DNA of 6,831 nucleotides from Candidatus Hydrogenedentota bacterium. GTDB lineage: Bacteria > Hydrogenedentota > Hydrogenedentia > Hydrogenedentales > SLHB01. The notes under the pieces were generated by a model that had not been told where the DNA came from, did not search any database, and saw only the letters and a list, made by a program, of their open reading frames with translations. Shown piece after piece: positions 1 to 6,038 of the stretch (positions within the stretch are counted from its first letter, which is position 1; each line of letters starts with the position of its first letter). The stretch lies in NCBI GenBank assembly GCA_007118235.1, contig SKRY01000485.1, positions 1 through 6,831 of the forward strand. The letters are read 5' to 3'. The position numbers and the translations under genes are program-made.

Positions 1-400
1 TCCCATCGAGCCACGCTTCCCAGCCGAGGCCCCACGCGCCGAGGGAGGGGCTCTCCCAGTTGTCTTCCACGAACCGGAAATCGTGGAGACTGAGATCAAG
101 GCCAAGCGCCTCCAAGGACTGGAGAAACAGCTCTTGAACGTCCGGCGGGGAAGGTTTCAGGATGACCTGATATTGATGGTAATGCTGAAGCCGGTTGGGG
201 TTTTCGCCATAGCGCCCGTCCGCGGGCCGGATGCTCGGCTCCACATATCCCACCCACCACGGCTCGGGACCCAGCACGCGCAGGAACGTCGATGGATTGG
301 AGGTGCCCGCTCCGACCTCCGTGTGATACGGCTGGGTCAGAATGCACCCCTTGTCCACCCAGAAGCGGTTCAAGGTTTGTAGGACGTCCTGCATATACAT
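1..400 (-). CDS. glyQ: Glycyl-tRNA synthetase alpha subunit, N-terminal part (cut by window edge)
   Basis: Catalytic alpha subunit of the bacterial alpha2beta2 glycyl-tRNA synthetase, a cytoplasmic class II enzyme that activates glycine with ATP and charges tRNA-Gly together with the beta subunit GlyS. Reading the minus strand from ATG at 400 gives 133 residues before the window ends. They contain the family blocks in order: TQPYHTEVGAGTSNPSTFLR (about 22-41), LGPEPWWVGYVEPS (43-56), RPADGRYGENPNRLQHYHQYQ (58-78), KPSPPDVQEL, HDFRFVEDNWESPSLGAWGLGWE (about 106-128). These match GlyQ closely and include the class II core region. The family is usually about 290-300 residues, so more than half lies outside. 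The start at 400 is chosen because AAGGA lies at 411-415, 10 bases upstream; a second in-frame ATG at 394 is less well placed. An in-frame TGA at 434-436 bounds the frame upstream. It cannot be seen whether the gene is separate from or fused to glyS. Confidence 0.96.
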   Translation of the reverse strand, partial: MYMQDVLQTLNRFWVDKGCILTQPYHTEVGAGTSNPSTFLRVLGPEPWWVGYVEPSIRPADGRYGENPNRLQHYHQYQVILKPSPPDVQELFLQSLEALGLDLSLHDFRFVEDNWESPSLGAWGLGWEAWLDG

Positions 401-491
401 GAAAATTCGGTCCTTCGTGTTGGGATGGGAGTGTCAGGCGCTACAGAAAACGGCTCACGGAGACGGCCAGCGCTCCTCCGGAAGTGACGCG

Positions 492-520
492 ATTTTATGT
501 CCGCCATCCGCCAAAGTCAA
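492..520 (-). promoter_or_regulatory. Sigma70-like promoter of glyQ
   Basis: On the minus strand TTGACT (520-515; 5 of 6 bases of TTGACA) is followed after exactly 17 bases by TAAAAT (497-492; 5 of 6 bases of TATAAT). Transcription would begin near 485, giving a leader of about 85 bases before the glyQ ATG at 400. The leader contains CGGAG/CTCCG arms (about 480-458) that could form a small hairpin. I see no T-box features. This is the best promoter match in the window, but it rests on consensus alone. Confidence 0.62.
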
Positions 521-576
521 CGCGCGCGAAGAGCGGGCGGCCTCAACAGGGCTTGGCCGGATCCCATGAGGTTCGC

Positions 577-605
577 GCGCCGCCTGGCGCTTTCCGCGCG
601 GGAAA
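577..605. other. Two adjacent GC-rich hairpins between the flavoprotein gene and glyQ
   Basis: GCGCC (577-581) and GGCGC (586-590) form a 5-bp stem with a GCCT loop. Immediately next to it TTTCC (591-595) and GGAAA (601-605) enclose a GCGCG centre. Neither is followed by a T-run on either strand, so they are not canonical intrinsic terminators. They lie between the end of the flavoprotein gene and the glyQ promoter and may help separate the two transcripts. In a GC-rich gap such short stems can arise by chance. Confidence 0.3.
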
Positions 606-643
606 TGCGGCAGTGGACAGCGTTAACCAGCCTCATGCGTCCG

Positions 644-669
644 GCCAAGGTTGTTCGAGAACAACTGGC
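644..669 (-). terminator. Stem-loop just after the flavoprotein stop codon (terminator-like, no U-tract)
   Basis: GTTGTTC (650-656) and GAACAAC (659-665) are perfect inverted arms around GA. GCCA (644-647) and TGGC (666-669) extend the stem to 11 bp, with two unpaired bases (648-649) on one side. The structure begins 6 bases beyond the TAG stop of the flavoprotein gene, where a transcript end would be expected. It is not followed by Ts on the minus strand, so it may be a Rho-assisted or 3'-protecting hairpin rather than an intrinsic terminator. Confidence 0.4.
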
Positions 670-674
670 GTCAT

Positions 675-2654
675 CTAATGATAGATTTCGCCTCTCCGGA
701 AAGCGGCCCACGCATTCTCAAACCATGCATCGAAGACCGGAAGCGAGCGGCGCTCCACCCATGCTTGGCTGACCTCCCCGTCTAGAGAGGGTTGCGTTTC
801 CAGCACAACGTTCCGGAAGTCCTGATTCTCTGGAGCGAAGCGCCATTCCTCACTCAGCATGGGATGCACGGATTCGCCTTGCGGGTCCAGGACAAGGGTT
901 GAGCCCCGGCTGCCGACGCCGCTTTCCACGGCTTTCTTCACGGCCTCCAAGTAGATGGCGTGCGTGAAGCACAACTGGATGTTCCGCAGCGCTTCCACCG
1001 CTTCCTGGACGGACCCCGCCGAGTGGCTGTTTCCCGTGTCACGCATTTCCCGCCACTGGTTCCAGGCCTCGTCGATTGCGGCGCGCAATTCGTCCAGCGA
1101 CCGAATATGCGCGCCAGCGCGGGACATGCGGGTCTGGAATTCCTCCCGGTGCTCCCGCCAGGGCCGGCCCTTCTCGTTGCCCTTGCGCAGCGACTCCTTG
1201 AGTTCGGCGAGGACGTTTCGCGCCGCCTCTTGCGCGGCTGCCTCGTCTAGATCGGACTCCGCGTAGGCATTGGCGATGAACTCAGCGGCCCGGAATCCAG
1301 CGACCTGCCCGGAGTTCAGCGCCGAACCGCCGGGCCGGTACGCGCCGTGCGAACCGTTAACTTCACCGATCGGGAAGAGATGCTGGATGTTTTCGGACTC
1401 CCACCACAGGTTACCGGCGAGCCCCCCGTTGTTATGCTGGGCGCAAACCGCGATTTCCAAGGGTTCCCGTGTAATGTCGATGTTGTGGTCGGCGTATAGG
1501 TCGATCGCGGGCTGGTTCATCTTGGCCAAGCGCTCGATGGGAATGCCGAACAGGGCCTCGGAATTCTTCAGATACGTGTAGGCTTCCTCGCTCAAGCCGT
1601 TGAAGTCGAACCCCTCGCCGTTGGAGCGATAATCGAGGAACACACGCCGCCCTTTCAGCACAGTCTCGATATACACCAGAATATCGACTATCGAGGATCC
1701 GCCCACGACTTTGCGCGTATCGAATGGCCACTGGTAGCCTTTCAAGAAGACGGCGCTATTCATTTCGCCTGGGCTGTCAAAATAGGGGAGAAGGAATTCC
1801 TGTTCGTCACTGACTCCGTCCTGAGCGGTGCTGATGAAACGCGGTATCACTTGCATGTAGGTGCCGGAAACGTTCCAGCGGAACTTGATGGAGGCCATGC
1901 CAAACTGTGAATCGGGAAGGCTGCGGGCCTTGGCCCCGGCTAGAAGGGCCAGCCCTATCGCGCCGGTATGCACTTCGGGATAGACGCTTGTCTTATAGAT
2001 TCCGCCGGGACCGCCCACGGCGAACACGACATTATCCGCCAAATAGGTTTCGAACGTCAGCTCGCTGTTCTGGTCGTCCTTGCCGTTAACCGCCACAATC
2101 GCTCCGCACGCACGCTTCGCTTGCCCTTCGCCCATGGTTAGCAGGCGGACAGCCACGCGGTCTTCCACAACGGGGATCTGGCGTTGTTTGATTTCTTGTA
2201 TCAAGTGCTGGCACATTTTGCGTGAGGTGTAGGGTCCCACGGATGTGCCGCGCTGCAAGGGGTCGTGGTCGGTCTTATAGCCGACAAACTGCCCGTAGCG
2301 ATCGCGCGGAAACGGCACGCCGATATTGACCAGATTGAAGAACGCCCGCGGCGACAAGGCGGCCTCCACCAGCGCGAGATCGCCGTGCATGGAACCGCCG
2401 GCATAAAAGGATTGGGCGAGGGACTCGGGGGAGTCCTTTTCCTCGCCGTACATGCCGAGTTTGTAATACGTCTGTTTGTCGCTGCCGGTGTTAATCGAGG
2501 TGCCCATTTGCAACCCTTCGGTTACAAGCAGGATATCCTCGACACCGTTGTTCCGTAGTTGCAGGGCCGCGTTCAAGCCCGCGGCGCCACTGCCCAGTAC
2601 GAGGGTATGCACTTTCCGGCAAACAGACTCGCCGTGTGATTCGTTGTTTTGCAT
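675..2654 (-). CDS. FAD-dependent oxidoreductase, fumarate reductase/succinate dehydrogenase flavoprotein superfamily
   Basis: Predicted soluble flavoprotein of 659 residues; the substrate is not identifiable. The N-terminal dinucleotide-binding motif LVLGSGAAGLNAALQL (18-33) binds the ADP part of FAD. TGSDK (56-60), VFAVGGPGGIY (210-220) and HTGAIGLALLAGA (229-241) follow the SdhA/FrdA fold. HNNGGLAGNLWW (407-418) and PIGEVNGSHGAYRPGGSALNSGQVAGFRAAEFI (428-460) match the FAD-capping end of the domain. The C-terminal helical domain (about 500-650) carries the GSRG segment at 581-584, similar to ESRG of SdhA. The usual HPT block and covalent-FAD His of SdhA are not visible; FAD is probably non-covalent. 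No iron-sulfur or cytochrome subunit lies beside it, so it is not a standard respiratory complex. ATG 2654 is preferred over an upstream in-frame GTG at 2708 because GAGGAGG stands 5-6 bases before it. Alternatives include an L-aspartate-oxidase-like or soluble fumarate-reductase-like enzyme. Family is sure, function is not. Confidence 0.9.
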   Translation of the reverse strand: MQNNESHGESVCRKVHTLVLGSGAAGLNAALQLRNNGVEDILLVTEGLQMGTSINTGSDKQTYYKLGMYGEEKDSPESLAQSFYAGGSMHGDLALVEAALSPRAFFNLVNIGVPFPRDRYGQFVGYKTDHDPLQRGTSVGPYTSRKMCQHLIQEIKQRQIPVVEDRVAVRLLTMGEGQAKRACGAIVAVNGKDDQNSELTFETYLADNVVFAVGGPGGIYKTSVYPEVHTGAIGLALLAGAKARSLPDSQFGMASIKFRWNVSGTYMQVIPRFISTAQDGVSDEQEFLLPYFDSPGEMNSAVFLKGYQWPFDTRKVVGGSSIVDILVYIETVLKGRRVFLDYRSNGEGFDFNGLSEEAYTYLKNSEALFGIPIERLAKMNQPAIDLYADHNIDITREPLEIAVCAQHNNGGLAGNLWWESENIQHLFPIGEVNGSHGAYRPGGSALNSGQVAGFRAAEFIANAYAESDLDEAAAQEAARNVLAELKESLRKGNEKGRPWREHREEFQTRMSRAGAHIRSLDELRAAIDEAWNQWREMRDTGNSHSAGSVQEAVEALRNIQLCFTHAIYLEAVKKAVESGVGSRGSTLVLDPQGESVHPMLSEEWRFAPENQDFRNVVLETQPSLDGEVSQAWVERRSLPVFDAWFENAWAAFRRGEIYH

Positions 2655-2658
2655 TGGA

Positions 2659-2666
2659 TCCTCCTC
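2659..2666 (-). promoter_or_regulatory. Strong ribosome binding site deciding the flavoprotein start
   Basis: GAGGAGGA on the minus strand lies 4 bases before ATG 2654 (5 bases from the AGGAGG core). The alternative GTG at 2708 has no comparable site, so the extra 18 N-terminal residues of the longer frame are most likely untranslated leader. Confidence 0.8.
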
Positions 2667-2881
2667 AACCACCTGCGGAAGTCCTTTGTAGGGAACACAT
2701 GATACCACCAGACGCCGCGTATAACGAATGACAAGTGACGCAGCGCCGCCGCTATGGGGCGAAACTCCGGGCCTTCCGCTTATTTCCGCAAGTGGCTCTC
2801 TTGTGGGTCTCTCTTCCCGGATTGGCGGTTATGACTGGCGTGAAATCGTTGCGGGCCGCTCACCTTGCCAAGGTTAGCGCG

Positions 2882-2935
2882 CATCCACACACGAGGCGTC
2901 ATCGGTCTTGGCGTGCTTCGTTGGCTAGGTGGATG
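2882..2935. other. Two-tier inverted repeat downstream of the SDR gene
   Basis: Outer arms CATCCAC (2882-2888) and GTGGATG (2929-2935) are perfectly complementary. Inner arms ACGAGGC (2891-2897) and GCTTCGT (2915-2921) pair with one G-T mismatch. The loop is 17 bases and there is a 7-base bulge on one side. It starts 7 bases beyond the SDR stop codon, so it could form the 3' end of that transcript. There is no U-tract. An odd palindrome ACCTTG-C-CAAGGT lies just beyond at 2862-2874. I see nothing else in the 288-base gap 2655-2942: no convincing -10/-35 pair for the flavoprotein gene and no gene. Confidence 0.3.
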
Positions 2936-2942
2936 AAGATGC

Positions 2943-3728
2943 CTAAAGCGTTTGGATGGTAAACCCGCCGTCCACGCGTATGACTTGGCCCGTGGAATAG
3001 CCAATATCTCCGCGAGCCATCATGGCCGCCGCCTTGCCAACGTCCTGAGGGGTCCCCCAGCGGGACTGCAACAACAAGCCTTCCGCGATGAGCTTGTCGT
3101 ACTTCTCCTTAACCCCGGCCGTCATCGGAGTCGCGATGATTCCGGGTTGAATCTCATACACGGGTATGTTGAACTCCGCCATGCGCACGGCGAAGAGTTT
3201 GGTCATCATCGAGACGCCCGCCTTGGACACGCAGTATTCACCTCGGTTGATGGAGGCCACGGTCGAGGAGAAGGAGGAAACGTTGATGATGCATCCCTTG
3301 AATCCAGCGTCGACCTTGTGTTGTTCGATCATCCAATTGGCCACGCCCTGAGTGAGAAAATACGGACCCTGCAAGTTAATCCGCATAACACGCTCGTAAC
3401 TCTCCTCCGTGGCTTCAAGGATATCGCGCCGTTCCTTGGGGGCCACCCCGGCGTTGTTGACCAACACGTTCAACCGGCCGTACTTCGCCTTGATTTCGGC
3501 TAGGATGGCCTCGCGATCGTCCGCGGAGCTGATGTCGCCCTGACAATAGAGGACCTCGCCCCCTTTGCCTCGGAGAGCATCCATGGCTTCCCGGTGATCG
3601 GCCTCCGGCTGGATGTCGGCAATGGCCACATCCATTCCGTCCGCAACCAACGCTTCCGCAACGCCGTAGCCAATGCCCTGGGCGGCGCCGGTAACTAGGG
3701 CGACTGGTTTTCTCTTCTCGCTGGTCAT
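2943..3728 (-). CDS. Short-chain dehydrogenase/reductase, PRK12745-type '3-ketoacyl-ACP reductase'
   Basis: Cytosolic classical SDR of 261 residues, the normal length. It has the cofactor motif TGAAQGIG (13-20), NNAG (91-94), Asn118, catalytic Ser152, Tyr165 and Lys169 (EYCVSK), and the PG motif QPGIIATPMT (194-203). The C-terminus (RWGTPQDVGKA, YSTGQVIRVDGG) is typical of the family. Asp38 ends beta strand 2 (VAIADI); in classical SDRs an acidic residue there favours NAD(H) over NADP(H), unlike true fatty-acid FabG. There is no acpP, fabD or fabF nearby. I therefore infer an NAD-dependent alcohol or sugar dehydrogenase rather than a fatty-acid enzyme. The sequence closely resembles proteins auto-annotated as 3-ketoacyl-ACP reductase (PRK12745). 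ATG 3728 is supported by a GGGGGTG purine run about 7 bases upstream. The next gene in the same direction, the flavoprotein, begins 288 bases downstream, so co-transcription is uncertain. Confidence 0.93.
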   Translation of the reverse strand: MTSEKRKPVALVTGAAQGIGYGVAEALVADGMDVAIADIQPEADHREAMDALRGKGGEVLYCQGDISSADDREAILAEIKAKYGRLNVLVNNAGVAPKERRDILEATEESYERVMRINLQGPYFLTQGVANWMIEQHKVDAGFKGCIINVSSFSSTVASINRGEYCVSKAGVSMMTKLFAVRMAEFNIPVYEIQPGIIATPMTAGVKEKYDKLIAEGLLLQSRWGTPQDVGKAAAMMARGDIGYSTGQVIRVDGGFTIQTL

Positions 3729-3778
3729 GTTGTTACACCCCCTTTTTAACTTTTGTGCGTCAGAATCGAATAAAGGCG

Positions 3779-3792
3779 CGGCGGATCCACCG
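3779..3792. promoter_or_regulatory. Near-palindrome upstream of the SDR gene, possible operator
   Basis: CGGCGGATCCACCG is a 14-base palindrome with a single mismatched pair, centred on GGATCC, about 50 bases upstream of the SDR start codon. The position suits a repressor or activator site for the SDR promoter, but no second copy was seen and no regulator gene is present. Low confidence. Confidence 0.2.
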
Positions 3793-3984
3793 TGTTTGCA
3801 CCCATACTGGGGACCGCACGATGCTCGCCGCCTCCGTTCAGATCGATCTTACAACGTTCATCACGCCAAGCTAACAAACACCCCTCTGGGAAATCAATGA
3901 GATGCATTCCCAAAAGACCGCCGGATACGGCAATGTGCGGGGCGTTTACATCCCCCGGCCCTTCGAAAGGGTAATTAATCCGCT

Positions 3985-4014
3985 CACCTGTTGGGTGTAT
4001 AACGTCTCACCCAA
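3985..4014. other. Mutually exclusive hairpin arms
   Basis: CACC (3985-3988), TTGGGTG (3991-3997) and CACCCAA (4008-4014) share complementarity: the middle arm pairs perfectly over 7 bp with the third (10-base loop), or over 4 bp with the first. Such a layout can serve as a switch, but no downstream start codon or U-tract on either strand supports an attenuator here. Confidence 0.2.
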
Positions 4015-4160
4015 TGTGGCTGCAGCGCGTGGCGCAACTCCATCTGTAAAGCGAGGCCGTAAGAACCGTTGCGCGTTAATCCTAAGGCGCACGCCCCTTA
4101 ACCCCTTCAGCGCCGCATGCTTGGCGGTCCCATTTGCCGGCAAGATGCCAGCGGTACGGC

Positions 4161-4201
4161 TTATTCCCCCTTGGAAGGGGGATAAGGGGGATGTTATTCC
4201 C
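4161..4201. repeat. Small C/G-rich dispersed-type repeat bounded by 8-base direct repeats
   Basis: CCCCCTT (4166-4172), GG, then two perfect tandem copies of AAGGGGGAT (4175-4183 and 4184-4192). The CCCCCTT arm can form a hairpin with either copy. TTATTCCC occurs on both sides (4161-4168 and 4194-4201), like flanking direct repeats. Motifs of this CCCCCTT/AAGGGGG kind are common as intergenic repeats in several bacterial phyla. It lies about 60 bases downstream of the asd stop, so it may also stabilise or end the asd transcript. Only one copy is in the window, so dispersal is inferred. Confidence 0.5.
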
Positions 4202-4259
4202 TGGAGTGGCGTCCTTAGCCGGCGGTTGGGATTACAGTCAGCACCAGAAACGCGGGCGG

Positions 4260-5264
4260 CTACAGCAATTCGGCGATTTGCACGGTGTTGAGCGCGGCTC
4301 CCTTGAGCAAATTATCCGAGACAACCCACATATCCAAGGCGCTGGGATGGGATATGTCCTCGCGAATACGGCCGACGAAGGTCTCGTAGCGTCCCGCCGC
4401 GTCGAGGGCGAGGGGATAACGCTCATTCGCAAGGTCGTCCTCCACCACAACGCCCGGAGCGCGGCTCAGTATATCGCGCGCTTCCTTGGCGGTAAGCTTC
4501 TTCTCGGTCTCAATATTGATGGACTCGCTGTGTCCCGTCACGACCGGCACACGCACGGTGGTGGCCGTAAGCCGGAATTCCGCCTCGCCAAGAATCTTCT
4601 TGCTTTCGTTGACCATCTTCAGCTCTTCGGTGCTGTATCCGTTGTCCGCGAAGGCGTCGGACTGGGGAATCTGCGGCAGACAGTTGAACGCGATGGGATG
4701 CGGGAAGACGGAGCCCTCCGGCTCCCGGCCTTCCATGATCGCCCGCGTCTGGTCAAGCAGCTCGTCCACGGCGTCCTTGCCTGCGCCGGATACGGCCTGA
4801 TAGGTGGACACCACGGTGCGTACGATGCGCGCGGCGTCGTGCAGCGGCTTGAGCACGACCACCATCTGGATGGTCGAGCAATTGGGGTTTGCAATAATCC
4901 CCTTATGCCACTTCACATCGTCCGGGTTTACTTCCGGCACCACCAGCGGCACGCTGGGATCCATGCGCCACGCGCTCGAATTGTCGATGACCACGCAACC
5001 GGCTTCCGCGGCGGCTGGCGCGAATTCCTTGCTTCTGCTTCCCCCCGCGCTGAACAGGGCGATGTCCACACCCTTGAACGAGTCCTTGGTCATCACCTCG
5101 ACGGGAACTTCCTCGCCCTTGAACGTGACGGTCTTGCCCCGGGAGCGTTCGGAGGCCAGGGGCCTCAAATCTTTGACGGGAAAGTCTCGGTCCGCTAAAA
5201 CTTCCAGCATGCGGCTGCCCACCAAGCCGGTGGCGCCAGCCACGGCGACAGTCTTTGGATTCAT
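4260..5264 (-). CDS. asd: Aspartate-semialdehyde dehydrogenase
   Basis: Cytosolic enzyme that reduces L-aspartyl-4-phosphate to L-aspartate-4-semialdehyde with NADPH and phosphate release, the branch point for lysine/diaminopimelate, threonine and methionine. The product is 334 residues, normal for the bacterial type. The N-terminal Rossmann motif is VAGATGLVGSRML (8-20). SAGGSRSKEFAP (72-83) follows. The catalytic cysteine is Cys129 in ANPNCST. STYQAVSGAG (153-162) and the active-site RVPVVTGHS with Arg238 and catalytic His245 are present, and WVVSDNLLKGAALNTVQIAE (313-332) ends the protein. All key residues are intact. ATG 5264 has AAGGAG (5282-5277) about 12 bases upstream, slightly far but the only good choice given the N-terminal MNPKTVAVAGATG. 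It is 132 bases downstream of the membrane thioredoxin gene on the same strand; no lysine, threonine or aspartokinase gene is next to it. Confidence 0.97.
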   Translation of the reverse strand: MNPKTVAVAGATGLVGSRMLEVLADRDFPVKDLRPLASERSRGKTVTFKGEEVPVEVMTKDSFKGVDIALFSAGGSRSKEFAPAAAEAGCVVIDNSSAWRMDPSVPLVVPEVNPDDVKWHKGIIANPNCSTIQMVVVLKPLHDAARIVRTVVSTYQAVSGAGKDAVDELLDQTRAIMEGREPEGSVFPHPIAFNCLPQIPQSDAFADNGYSTEELKMVNESKKILGEAEFRLTATTVRVPVVTGHSESINIETEKKLTAKEARDILSRAPGVVVEDDLANERYPLALDAAGRYETFVGRIREDISHPSALDMWVVSDNLLKGAALNTVQIAELL

Positions 5265-5289
5265 GAAATAGTGACACTCCTTGCTTTAG

Positions 5290-5295
5290 GTTATA
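5290..5295 (-). promoter_or_regulatory. Possible -10 element for asd
   Basis: TATAAC on the minus strand matches 5 of 6 bases of TATAAT and lies in the 132-base gap upstream of asd. No good -35 hexamer stands 16-18 bases upstream. Transcription from it would start close to the AAGGAG ribosome site, leaving a leader of about 19 bases. Read-through from the thioredoxin gene is an equally good explanation. Confidence 0.22.
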
Positions 5296-5396
5296 TGTGT
5301 TGAAAGGGAGAGAGGAAGTCCTCCACGAACCACGAGACAATCCGCTCGAAATAGATGTCACGCCTCCGCAAAAGGACATGTGCCGGCCGGATTTCG

Positions 5397-5906
5397 TCAG
5401 GGTCTTTCGATAATGCGGCGTAGTTCGTCCAACGTCTTCCCCCCGGTATGCCGCTCCACGATCTCGCCGCCCCGGTACACGACAAGCGTGGGAAGCACGC
5501 GGACATCGTGCTGTTGCGCCAGCGTGGGATTGCGATCCACATCGGCCACGGCCACAATGCCCCGGCCTTCCCGGGCCAGTTCGTTGATCGCCGGGGCCAT
5601 CCGGCGGCACGGACCGCACCAATCCGCATAAAAATCAACTAGCACGGTATCTTCGGGATGGCCTTCCAGAATGGTCTCCAGGTCGCGGGACGACCCTAGC
5701 TGAACAACGCCATCCTCCCATTCGGGCGCCCCGCCTGAAGACAGGCCGACCGTCGCCACGCCCAAGGCCAACACGCCCCCCAGCACGCCGGTTATCAACG
5801 GCAAGGGGATCCGGCTCTTCTCGGCCTGGGCCGTTTCCTGATGCTTGCCTAAGTAGTAGCCCGCCACCGCCCCGAGCGCCATGGCGAGGAGTTGGGCTGG
5901 AGTCAT
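5397..5906 (-). CDS. Membrane-anchored thioredoxin-fold protein
   Basis: 169 residues. The first part holds two hydrophobic segments, about 5-19 (LLAMALGAVAGYYLG) and 34-56 (PLPLITGVLGGVLALGVATVGLS), joined by a basic linker with Lys21, Lys30 and Arg32. By the positive-inside rule the linker is cytoplasmic, which would put the C-terminal domain on the outer side of the membrane. A thioredoxin domain (about 68-169) follows, with the redox-active WCGPC at 96-100 after VDFYAD, and the cis-proline at 139 (VLPT). The CGPC pair is thioredoxin-like rather than the CPHC of DsbA. Likely roles are dithiol-disulfide exchange with extracytoplasmic proteins, for example cytochrome c maturation or repair; the substrate is unknown. 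ATG 5906 has GGGAG about 7 bases upstream. It sits between trxA (132 bases upstream) and asd on the same strand. If the first segment is not a true helix, topology could differ, but a membrane tie is likely. Confidence 0.88.
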   Translation of the reverse strand: MTPAQLLAMALGAVAGYYLGKHQETAQAEKSRIPLPLITGVLGGVLALGVATVGLSSGGAPEWEDGVVQLGSSRDLETILEGHPEDTVLVDFYADWCGPCRRMAPAINELAREGRGIVAVADVDRNPTLAQQHDVRVLPTLVVYRGGEIVERHTGGKTLDELRRIIERP

Positions 5907-5933
5907 GCGTGTTCTCCCTGTTCCAGACGGCCT

Positions 5934-5949
5934 CCGCCCTCAAGGGCGG
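5934..5949 (-). terminator. GC-rich stem-loop between trxA and the anchored thioredoxin gene
   Basis: CCGCCCT (5934-5940) and AGGGCGG (5943-5949) are perfect inverted arms separated by CA. They lie in the 132-base gap, 28 bases before the start of the anchored thioredoxin gene. No T-run follows on either strand. It may be a transcript-end or leader hairpin, or a dyad bound by protein. Confidence 0.3.
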
Positions 5950-6038
5950 CCCGCAAGCCCGCGCATTCTCACAAAAGGAGGGCCGGACGAATGCAATCAC
6001 ACTCACGGACCGCCCATGAGAGCGGAGGCCGGCGCAAA

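Larger units (their letters stand above)
3729..4259. other. 531-base gene-free stretch between SDR and asd
   Basis: No open frame here resembles a protein; the longer ones carry low-complexity or shadow-like sequences. It holds a near-palindrome close to the SDR start, alternative hairpins around 3985-4014, a CCCTT-CGA-AAGGG hairpin (3959-3971), a TTGCCGGCAA palindrome (4134-4143), and the C/G-rich repeat at 4161-4201. I found no tRNA and no consensus -10/-35 pair for the SDR gene. The stretch separates asd from SDR transcriptionally. Confidence 0.6.

Noticed and set aside
83..382. Plus-strand open frame of 99 residues at the left edge
   Set aside because: It is the complement of glyQ, whose minus-strand reading matches the family almost continuously.
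2655..2708. N-terminal extension of the flavoprotein from GTG 2708
   Set aside because: The 18 extra residues have no family similarity, and a strong GAGGAGG site points to ATG 2654.
2699..2740. TTGTCA and TATCAT upstream of the flavoprotein gene as a promoter
   Set aside because: The hexamers are 24 bases apart, too far for sigma70, and no better pair is present.
3729..4259. Possible tRNA or riboswitch in the long gap
   Set aside because: I could not assemble a cloverleaf, a CCA-like acceptor or any known riboswitch core on either strand.
4134..5198. 354-residue plus-strand open frame opposite asd
   Set aside because: It is antisense to an intact asd with all catalytic residues. Its composition (rich in H, G, R) is typical of the reverse of GC-rich coding sequence.
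5291..5638. Minus-strand frame ending in DIYFERIVSWFVEDFLSPFQHI, extending beyond the anchored thioredoxin gene into the gap before asd
   Set aside because: Most of it is an out-of-frame reading of the thioredoxin gene. The remaining 27-residue tail has only a TTG start and no clear ribosome site, and I recognise no domain.
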